Shown piece after piece: positions 57,816-64,000 of a stretch of 64,000 bases of DNA. The position numbers and the translations under genes are program-made. The notes beneath the pieces are model-generated. The model did no database searches. It saw nothing but the letters and a program-made list of their open reading frames with translations, and was not told the origin of the DNA. This DNA is from Bdellovibrio sp. CG22_combo_CG10-13_8_21_14_all_39_27. Its GTDB lineage: Bacteria > Bdellovibrionota > Bacteriovoracia > Bacteriovoracales > Bacteriovoracaceae. The DNA lies in assembly GCA_002786715.1 (NCBI GenBank), contig PCTW01000038.1, forward strand, positions 44,977 to 108,976. Direction: 5' to 3'. Position 1 is the first letter of the stretch. Each line of letters opens with the position of its first letter.

Positions 57816-58367
57816 GTATCCATTTTCAATTTTTTGAATAGTCGATGTTTCAACGACAAAACGGCATTTGGAACATCGATTGCCTTCTATGTATTGAACA
57901 AAATTCCATATTTTATGATACTTGATAACGTAGTCAAAAGTATCACGAGCACTTGGACTTAAGGCTTCGATCAGCGCTTTGATTCGCATTTCAATATGCT
58001 CCATATCGCGCATTTCATAACCATCCTCAGAATAGACATCGGATTGAATCTCTTTCAGCGTATTGGCCGATCCTGCAATAAAACTCTCTGCATCTTTAAT
58101 TGAAGTCGTGCATTCGTCGATGCTCATTAAGAGTTCAAGGCGACGATCCTCTGATTCATCTCGAGCTTCTTTCTCTAGTTTTTTGAATTCTTCTTCAGAG
58201 GCTTTGAGTTCTTCTTGTCTCGCAATGAGCTCGCGCTCGCGTAAAGTGCGTTGAAGCTTAATGAAGTCAAGACGCTTCTTATTTTCCTCTATTCGATCCA
58301 AATGAATCTTAAGGGCACGCCCCAAGCTCTGCATCTCAATGATATTTTTATGATCTTCGTAAGACAC
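57756..58367 (-). CDS. C4-type zinc-ribbon coiled-coil protein (COG1579-like)
   Basis: 203 residues from GTG at 58367, preceded by AGGA; the longer frame to 58655 would run through the start of aroC and is not credible. The first 130 residues form a long coiled coil (LKIHLDRIEENKKRLDFIKL, EFKKLEKEARDESEDRRLEL). The C-terminus has a zinc ribbon, CSKCRFVVETSTIQ then CSGCNSILI. Proteins of this class (such as the CdsZ type) bind nucleic acid or ribosome-associated partners. The stop lies inside the 3' end of the RND gene, with 60 bases of tail-to-tail overlap. Confidence 0.85.
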   Translation of the reverse strand: MSYEDHKNIIEMQSLGRALKIHLDRIEENKKRLDFIKLQRTLRERELIARQEELKASEEEFKKLEKEARDESEDRRLELLMSIDECTTSIKDAESFIAGSANTLKEIQSDVYSEDGYEMRDMEHIEMRIKALIEALSPSARDTFDYVIKYHKIWNFVQYIEGNRCSKCRFVVETSTIQKIENGYSVEACSGCNSILISTHART

Positions 58368-58464
58368 GGTGTTTAATTCCTGATTAAAAAACTTTAAAAC
58401 ATAATAGCTATAACCGTCACGGGTTAATTTGGCTATAATAGTCTGAACTTTGAAAAGGATCAGG

Positions 58465-59469
58465 ATGCGCGGCAATACCTTTGGAAAAATGCTCTCAATT
58501 ACTAGCTTTGGTGAATCCCATGGCACGGCCTTAGGTGTTGTGGTTGATGGAGTTCCGCCTGGTTTAAAATTTAATCTCAAAGATTTGCAAAGCGAGCTCG
58601 ATCGTCGCGCTCCTGGAAATATTGAAGGCACGACTGCTCGTAAAGAGCCGGACACCGCCGAAGTCTTGAGTGGAGTCTTTGAAGATCAAACTTTGGGAAC
58701 CCCCATTTGTGTTATCGTCAAAAATACCAATCAACGAAGCAGTGACTACGAGAAAATTAAGGAAGATCACAGACCTGGGCACGCTGATAAAACGACCATG
58801 TTAAAGTACGGTATTCGCGATCATCGCGGAGGTGGTCGCTCTAGTGGTCGAGAGACACTGGCCAGAGTTATTGGTGGTTATTTTGCCCAATTGATGATGC
58901 CTCAAATGAAAGTTCGCGGCTGGATGACCAAGCTGGGTCCCTTTGAATCGCGCGATATTTCAAAACTCGATATCAATGGTGATTACGGCCCATACTCATA
59001 TCCCGATAAATCAAAAAGTGATGAGATTAAAAATTATCTCCTCGATCTAAAAAAGAATGGTGAATCTCGTGGCGGTCAAGTTCGCGTGATGGTTCAAAAC
59101 TGTCCGATGGGTTTAGGTGAACCTTCTTTTGATAAGCTAAAAGCTGATTTGGCGAAAGCAATTCTCTCCATTGGTGCCGTAGTTGCATTCAGTTACGGTT
59201 CAGGAGAAGAGATGGCTGAGCTCGATGGCTCCGTAGTCTCAAAGGATTCAAGTCATTTTGGCGGAATGGAAGGTGGAATTACGAATGGTGATCCCATCGT
59301 TCTTAATATTACATTCAAACCGACTTCAACAGTTGGGGACAAAGCGAAAGAGGGAAGGCATGATCCATGTATTATTCCTCGAGCTATTCCAGTTGTAGAA
59401 TCGATGATTAAGTTAACTATTGCTGACCATTATCTACGTCAGCAAGCATACGCAGGATTTAGCAAGTGA
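58465..59469 (+). CDS. aroC: Chorismate synthase
   Basis: 334 residues from ATG at 58465 with AAAGGA upstream. The family signatures are present: GNTFGKMLSITSFGESHG, RPGHADKTTMLKYGIRDHRG, GGRSSGRETLARV, GGMEGGITNGDPI and RHDPCIIPRAIPV. It makes chorismate from EPSP using reduced FMN. First gene of a compact shikimate cluster, coupled to aroB by a GTGA overlap. Confidence 0.97.
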   Translation: MRGNTFGKMLSITSFGESHGTALGVVVDGVPPGLKFNLKDLQSELDRRAPGNIEGTTARKEPDTAEVLSGVFEDQTLGTPICVIVKNTNQRSSDYEKIKEDHRPGHADKTTMLKYGIRDHRGGGRSSGRETLARVIGGYFAQLMMPQMKVRGWMTKLGPFESRDISKLDINGDYGPYSYPDKSKSDEIKNYLLDLKKNGESRGGQVRVMVQNCPMGLGEPSFDKLKADLAKAILSIGAVVAFSYGSGEEMAELDGSVVSKDSSHFGGMEGGITNGDPIVLNITFKPTSTVGDKAKEGRHDPCIIPRAIPVVESMIKLTIADHYLRQQAYAGFSK

Positions 59470-60491
59470 ATACCAAGATTAGCAAAACCACATCAGATAA
59501 TTTAAAAAAAGAAATAGCAAATCTTCCAACAGATTTAATTTTGATCATTATTGATCACAATATTAGCTCGCTTTACTCTAAAGTTTTGAATCTTCAAGAA
59601 ATTGATGGAAAAAAAGTGATTGTATGGAAAGCTCCAGACGGTGAAAAGGTAAAAAATATAAAAGAATACGAATCATGTGTTGAATATTTTCTTGATAAAG
59701 GGATTCATCGCAAGACTCACTTGATTGCTTTTGGTGGAGGTGCAACTTCAGACTTCGCTGGCTTTGTAGCAGCTACTCTGCTTCGTGGTATCAAGTGGTC
59801 GGTCATCCCAACCACATTGTTGGCGATGGTAGATGCCTCAATCGGTGGCAAGGTCGCGATCAATTCAAAAGAAGTTAAAAATCTTATCGGTGCTTTTCAT
59901 AAGCCAGAACATATTTGGATGAATTATAAATTTTTAGAAACCCTTCCTCCTGATGAAATGAAGAGCGGTAAAGGGGAAATCCTAAAGTACGCACTTTTAG
60001 AGAAAACGATTCACGATCTTGTTCAAAGTGATTCACCAATGGAAGAGATCATCAATGCTTGTGGAACTTTTAAATTAAATTTAACGGAAGAAGATTTTCA
60101 AGAGACAGGAAAAAGAAAAATTCTTAATCTTGGTCATACTTTTGGTCACGCCCTTGAAAAAATTTACAACCTCTCCCATGGCGTCGCCGTTCTTTGGGGA
60201 ATGGCCGTGATGGATATTATCTACAACAATAGTAAAAATCTTAAGACGATTAAAGAGTTGAAATCAAAACTCAATATCGAGGAAGAGAAGTCTCCGTGGA
60301 TTAAACGCGATTTTCCAATGGATAAAATCATTGAGTTGGTTAAAAAAGATAAAAAAATGGTGAGCAACTTTGACCTCGAGGTCATCATTGTTCATGAAAT
60401 AGGGAAACCGGAAATAAAAACTGTCGATCTCGAGACATTGGCCAAAGATGTGAGCAAAGTTCAAGATGAACTCAAAAACCTTAGCTTATAA
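59466..60491 (+). CDS. aroB: 3-dehydroquinate synthase
   Basis: 341 residues from GTG at 59466. Motifs: LIAFGGGATSDFAGFVAATL, RGIKWSVIPTTLLAMVDASI, GGKVAINSKEVKNLIGAFH, then EILKYALL and the zinc ligands in ILNLGHTFGHALEKIYN and SHGVAVLWGM. It closes the ring of DAHP to 3-dehydroquinate with NAD and zinc. It overlaps aroC by 4 bases and aroA by 26 bases. Confidence 0.96.
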   Translation: MNTKISKTTSDNLKKEIANLPTDLILIIIDHNISSLYSKVLNLQEIDGKKVIVWKAPDGEKVKNIKEYESCVEYFLDKGIHRKTHLIAFGGGATSDFAGFVAATLLRGIKWSVIPTTLLAMVDASIGGKVAINSKEVKNLIGAFHKPEHIWMNYKFLETLPPDEMKSGKGEILKYALLEKTIHDLVQSDSPMEEIINACGTFKLNLTEEDFQETGKRKILNLGHTFGHALEKIYNLSHGVAVLWGMAVMDIIYNNSKNLKTIKELKSKLNIEEEKSPWIKRDFPMDKIIELVKKDKKMVSNFDLEVIIVHEIGKPEIKTVDLETLAKDVSKVQDELKNLSL

Positions 60492-61671
60492 CGTAATAGC
60501 TGGACCGATTTCTAAGCATCTTGAAGTTCCGACTTCAAAGTCACATGCCAATCGCGCATTGATCATGGCAGCAATAATTCCAGGACCAGTAACTGTTGAA
60601 AATCTTCCCCAATCTGAAGACGTGGAATGGATGATTAAAAGTCTCGTTCAAATCGGCCTTGTGATTGAACGATTCGACTCCAATGTCAAAATTGAAAATT
60701 CCTTTCCAGAATGTGAAACAGTCGACAAGACTATCCATTGTGGTGAAGGTGGAACGACCACGCGTTTTCTCGCGGCGATGTTGGCGAGAGGACAGAAAAG
60801 ATATGTGCTCGAACCAGAAGGCCCGATGCGCGAGCGTCCCATGGAAGATCTCATTGAGTCTCTTGAAAAATTGAATATTAAAATTTCTCAAAGTGATCAA
60901 GAGTGGCTCACCATTCAAGGTCCTTATGATCAAAGCATAAGAGACATTGAAATTTCCTGTGCCAAATCCACACAATTTGCCTCGGCCCTCGCCATGGCCC
61001 TTTACGATCATAAAAATAAAGTGATTCCAACAGATCTTCACTATTCAAAAGATTATTGGGAAATGACGCTCGATTTGATTAAGCAAAAAAAGAAAAAACA
61101 TTACCGAGTACCAGTTGATTTTAGCTCTCTCTCCTATCCTATCGCTCTGGCTTTTGTGACAGGTGAAGTATGGGTGGATAATTGTCTCGACCGCGATATT
61201 TTTCAAGCTGATGCTTCGCTGGTTGATTATATTGGAAATTTAGGTGGCTTGGTCCGATGGACCAATAAGGCTCTCTACGTTGGAAAAGTTGCGGGCTTCT
61301 CCGGCCTTGATGTCGATTGTTCCACTCATCCTGATTTGGTACCAACGCTTGCTTATATCGCCGCTCACGCTGAAGGCGAAAGTCATTTCTCCCATGTTAA
61401 AATCTTGCGGCACAAAGAAAGTGATCGCATTGCTGAGGTTCAAAAGATTCTCGCTCATTATGGCGTTAAAAATTTCTATGATGAATCTAAAGATATTTGG
61501 ACCATTACTGGCGGTGTAAAAAACACATCCGCTTTTCAATATTCTCCGCCCCGCGATCACCGAATGGTCATGACCGCCTATCTTTTTATGCGAACTCATC
61601 AAGGCGGAACGATTGAGCATCCAGAGTATGTGAAAAAGTCGTTTGCCGATTTTTTTGAAGCCTTAGCGTGA
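60466..61671 (+). CDS. aroA: 3-phosphoshikimate 1-carboxyvinyltransferase (EPSP synthase)
   Basis: 401 residues. The EPSP synthase pattern is clear: VPTSKSHANRALIMAAIIPG with the PEP-binding Lys, EGGTTTRFLAAMLAR, GPMRERPMEDLIESL, SAKSTQFASALAMAL, RHKESDRIAEVQKIL and PRDHRMVMTAYLF. It joins shikimate 3-phosphate and PEP. The 26-base overlap with aroB is long; an alternative start downstream would remove conserved residues, so the ATG at 60466 is kept. No independent ribosome-binding site is visible, so it relies on coupling. Confidence 0.96.
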   Translation: MNSKTLAYNVIAGPISKHLEVPTSKSHANRALIMAAIIPGPVTVENLPQSEDVEWMIKSLVQIGLVIERFDSNVKIENSFPECETVDKTIHCGEGGTTTRFLAAMLARGQKRYVLEPEGPMRERPMEDLIESLEKLNIKISQSDQEWLTIQGPYDQSIRDIEISCAKSTQFASALAMALYDHKNKVIPTDLHYSKDYWEMTLDLIKQKKKKHYRVPVDFSSLSYPIALAFVTGEVWVDNCLDRDIFQADASLVDYIGNLGGLVRWTNKALYVGKVAGFSGLDVDCSTHPDLVPTLAYIAAHAEGESHFSHVKILRHKESDRIAEVQKILAHYGVKNFYDESKDIWTITGGVKNTSAFQYSPPRDHRMVMTAYLFMRTHQGGTIEHPEYVKKSFADFFEALA

Positions 61672-61680
61672 CATAAGAGA

Positions 61681-63387
61681 TTAACGACAGGTTTTTTTAG
61701 AATTACTCATCAGTTCAAGTTTTTCTTTTTTGTATTGATCAATTTCCTCTTGCGACCACTCCCGGTAGGGATTTGCAGCATTCGGGTTTAAGTTCGTTAT
61801 ATTGAGCTCTAATTTCTCGTTTAACCAATCAATCAGTTTAGAATGATAAGACATGACAGCTCCGCCACTTTCATGAGGAGAATCCCAGCGCCCAAGTAAG
61901 GAATCGCCAAAGTGAAATTCACTTACTTTGTCCTTATAGAAATGTCTAATAACAGGATGGAGAAAAGCCGCACAATTGGTATCATTGGGATCAGATGGCC
62001 CAAGAAAGGTGAGTGAAGATTTGTCAAAATGTTTAAAACCAAACTCAAGCGTGAGCATGAGAGTGTGTTTATTCTTATCTTTTGTTTTTTCAATAAAGCC
62101 GACAGGAAGCTCTTGGGAGACAGTATAGCTTTTACGATCGTCTGAGAATTCGATTTTATCTCCTAGAAAACCATACAATTGAAAAAGGGCAGCAGAAAGA
62201 GTGAATCTTTCATAGAGATTTTTGAAAAAAACTTTTTCATCAAAATTGCTAAATTTAATATTCTCTAAATCACGATTTTCAAATTTGTGTAAAAGAATAT
62301 TGGCGAGTGATCTGATATTATACCTAAAACCATGAATGAAGCCGGAAGCTGATGTTCGATCAATCGCTTGCATCGATCCACCAATGAAATAGAGATGGGG
62401 AACATTCACTGATTCCCAAGTTTCATTGAGCAGGGGATACTTTGAATTTTGTTTTGCCTCAGGCTTTATTGAGTCATCAAACATTTTTAAATTAATCCAA
62501 TTGAAGCCTGTGCAATTAATAATTTCATCATATTCTCGTGTCAATTCGAGGGAGCCCGGTGGATTCGAATCGGGATAATCATAAGTGTGATTTGTTCGAA
62601 GTGTTCCATTTGGGAGTTTTTCAATTTTTTTAACTTTGGGTCGCAAAACAGCATGCAGCGATTTGAGTTGATAGAGATCGAAGATATTATTATTAACCGC
62701 TCTAAGATCTCCCACAAAGTGAGTTTCCCAGGCCATTTTTACAGGATGCTTAATCAGGACATGGACAAAGGCCGCCACTGAAGAGAGGTAATCTGCCGTT
62801 TCAAATGCAGAGTTCCCACCACCTAAAACAGCAATCCTCTTATTTTTATAATGTTCTAAATTAAGTGATTGTTTTGAATATGGTGTTGTGTGCTCTATTC
62901 CTTCAATTTCTGAAGGGCTAACTTCAGAAACAGCACCTGTTCCCATGAGAAGCACAGAACAAGTATAGATTTGGCCGTCAGTGAGTTTTACTTCAAAAAG
63001 TTCGTTGTTTTTCTTCACCTGCTCAACTTCTGAAGAAAATTTAATATTTAGTTTATGTTGAGTCCCAAAATCATTGAGATACTTGTAGAGAACGTCCGCA
63101 TGAGGAAAGAGTTCATCAGAGTATTTGGTTAATCTGAGATTCTTATCATGGGACAAAAGAGAATTCCAATCGTGTCTCATATTGAATTCATCTTCCTGAA
63201 AGAAATTGTTTTTTTTGTTTATCGATATTAACTTTCTGTGAATGGGAAATTTTTTAAAAAAGGCTCCAGAGCTTTGTCCTTTTTCCAAAATGACATAATC
63301 CATTTTGTTGGACTTTAGAAAGTAGCCCATTTGTAAGCCACCTGGCCCAGCACCAATGACAATATATTTTTTATAGATGCTATTCAT
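61681..63387 (-). CDS. Flavin-containing monooxygenase-like oxidoreductase
   Basis: 568 residues. N-terminal FAD motif YIVIGAGPGGLQMGYFL, then FPIHRKLISINKKNN, the NADPH motif RIAVLGGGNSAFETADYLSS near 175, and YDEIINCTGFNWINLKMF, the FMO-type ATG-like motif. A C-terminal region of about 150 residues is extra. It oxidises a small soft nucleophile or secondary metabolite. The stop of the YciI-like gene upstream shares bases with its start, so they are coupled. Substrate unknown. Confidence 0.85.
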   Translation of the reverse strand: MNSIYKKYIVIGAGPGGLQMGYFLKSNKMDYVILEKGQSSGAFFKKFPIHRKLISINKKNNFFQEDEFNMRHDWNSLLSHDKNLRLTKYSDELFPHADVLYKYLNDFGTQHKLNIKFSSEVEQVKKNNELFEVKLTDGQIYTCSVLLMGTGAVSEVSPSEIEGIEHTTPYSKQSLNLEHYKNKRIAVLGGGNSAFETADYLSSVAAFVHVLIKHPVKMAWETHFVGDLRAVNNNIFDLYQLKSLHAVLRPKVKKIEKLPNGTLRTNHTYDYPDSNPPGSLELTREYDEIINCTGFNWINLKMFDDSIKPEAKQNSKYPLLNETWESVNVPHLYFIGGSMQAIDRTSASGFIHGFRYNIRSLANILLHKFENRDLENIKFSNFDEKVFFKNLYERFTLSAALFQLYGFLGDKIEFSDDRKSYTVSQELPVGFIEKTKDKNKHTLMLTLEFGFKHFDKSSLTFLGPSDPNDTNCAAFLHPVIRHFYKDKVSEFHFGDSLLGRWDSPHESGGAVMSYHSKLIDWLNEKLELNITNLNPNAANPYREWSQEEIDQYKKEKLELMSNSKKTCR

Positions 63388-63665
63388 TAGCTCCTCGGAA
63401 TTTTTTTTGAAAAAGGGAGAAGTTTTACTTCTTCAAAACAATTAAAATAGGGGTCATTTTGAATAAAGGATTGGGCCATTTCAAAATTAACATCTAAAAA
63501 ATAAACGATCTGTTGATAGGGATCAGCTTCTGTTTCAACGATGCCTGCAAAAGAAATATTCTTCTCATTTTGAGCGATATACCGAAGGTGAGACTCTCTT
63601 GATTTCAAGAGAGTGGGCAACTTCTTTTGATCTATAGTGCAAATAATCATGACTTGTGATTGCAT
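63387..63665 (-). CDS. YciI-like small protein
   Basis: 92 residues. MIICTIDQKKLPTLLKSRES then LRYIAQNEKNISFAGIVE and VYFLDVNFEMAQSFIQNDPY match the YciI/dimeric alpha-beta barrel layout, including the DPY near the end that forms part of the active-site-like pocket. Its single-base overlap with the monooxygenase gene suggests the two act on the same substrate or protect the product. YciI-like domains can be accessory or catalytic; role not established. Confidence 0.75.
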   Translation of the reverse strand: MQSQVMIICTIDQKKLPTLLKSRESHLRYIAQNEKNISFAGIVETEADPYQQIVYFLDVNFEMAQSFIQNDPYFNCFEEVKLLPFSKKIPRS

Positions 63666-63740
63666 TTCAACTTTCTTTTATGAGTTTAAACTTGTCCTAT
63701 TATATACTAACATTGTTGTAGGCAAAACAGAGAGGATTGG

Positions 63741-64000
63741 ATGGGTGTTATACAGAAAAGAGAATTCAAGACGTTTAAGGAGTTCTATCCCTTTTACTTG
63801 GTTAAACACAGCAAAGGTTGGACAAAAAAATTGCATTTTATTGGAACTTTTTTTGCTATTTGCATTTGGATTTATGCAATTGTGACAAGACAATGGTTGT
63901 TCATTCCACTCGGGCTTGCTGTCGGTTATTTTTTTGCTTGGTCTAGCCATTTCTTCATTCAAAAAAATATTCCAGCCACTTTTCAAAATCCGATTTTAGG
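63741..64000 (+). CDS. DUF962/Mpo1-like membrane protein, 3' end cut by the window
   Basis: The frame runs off the right edge. From ATG at 63741 with AGAGGA upstream the product reads MGVIQKREFKTFKEFYPFYL, VKHSKGWTKKLHFIGTFFAI, then IPLGLAVGYFFAWSSHFFIQ, N-P-A-T-F-Q, the pattern of DUF962/Mpo1-type proteins with conserved His residues. Mpo1 is an iron-dependent dioxygenase of 2-hydroxy fatty acids in yeast; bacterial members are usually uncharacterised. Promoter region shared with the divergent YciI-like gene. Confidence 0.8.
   Translation, partial: MGVIQKREFKTFKEFYPFYLVKHSKGWTKKLHFIGTFFAICIWIYAIVTRQWLFIPLGLAVGYFFAWSSHFFIQKNIPATFQNPIL

Noticed and set aside
58368-58655. N-terminal extension of the zinc-ribbon protein through the aroC start
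   Set aside because: The extra residues are Pro/Ser/Arg-rich shadow sequence of aroC; GTG at 58367 has a ribosome-binding site and begins the coiled coil.
1-64000. tRNA genes and insertion sequences
   Set aside because: No cloverleaf-compatible tRNA ends and no transposase-like frame were seen on either strand; mobile traces are limited to short repeats and gene fragments.

Overview
The window is a piece of an AT-rich Gram-negative chromosome. Outer-membrane barrels, lipoproteins, a TolC/RND pair and a bacterial type A RNase P RNA support that. The protein repertoire (many short secreted proteins, secreted endonuclease/exonuclease/phosphatase-fold enzymes, flotillin, a nadC-nadB pair, a compact aroC-aroB-aroA cluster) is most reminiscent of Bdellovibrionota such as Bacteriovorax relatives. 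That assignment is inferred from protein flavour only; there is no 16S gene here.

Left part (1-14.4 kb): a flotillin gene with a truncated membrane partner; an outer-membrane protein gene that is off-frame by one base in a run of nine T; two paralogous ABC cassettes (2.5-4.7 and 11.0-13.2 kb) whose ABC-2 permeases carry C-terminal ankyrin repeats; a PD-(D/E)XK nuclease-like gene; a DUF1905 gene that also occurs as two broken copies (10.8 and 17.1 kb); and a pair of membrane proteins, one an M50 site-2 protease, both ending in cysteine-paired Sel1-like repeats.

Middle part (14.6-38 kb) is an accessory, defence-like island. It holds an XRE-ImmA regulator with a PIN-domain nuclease; an HNH-like gene that appears to start at ATC; a CGNR zinc-finger gene facing a CoiA-like gene; a three-gene operon of a DUF4268-like nuclease, EcsC and a membrane protein; a complete type I restriction-modification operon (helix-turn-helix, hsdM, small Cys protein, hsdS, hsdR, YgjP-like metallopeptidase); and then, from 30.6 to 38 kb, a chain of small cassettes: HNH fragment, ORF6N genes, orphan antitoxins, HicAB, a WYL regulator with a secreted target, DUF1905, a broken RelE with its XRE antitoxin, and DUF4160-DUF2442. 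Six of these genes or positions are followed by a related repeat, several with a palindrome of variable sequence, so the stretch looks like a gene-cassette array (integron-like but with no integrase in view). Several toxin-antitoxin loci have clear operator palindromes, and two genes have their ribosome-binding site inside a hairpin.

Right part (38-64 kb) is mostly ordinary chromosome: a secreted phosphatase-fold enzyme, a ComEC-like protein, nadC-nadB, a Dlt-like acyl-transfer cluster (MBOAT, SGNH-like protein with altered active-site positions, acyl carrier protein, AMP-forming ligase), a pentapeptide-repeat protein, a regulator plus vWA-like secreted protein, mutY, another secreted phosphatase-fold enzyme, several small exported proteins, RNase P RNA, a TolC-RND efflux pair without an adaptor, a zinc-ribbon coiled-coil protein, aroC-aroB-aroA, a flavin monooxygenase with a YciI-like partner, and the start of a DUF962-like gene.
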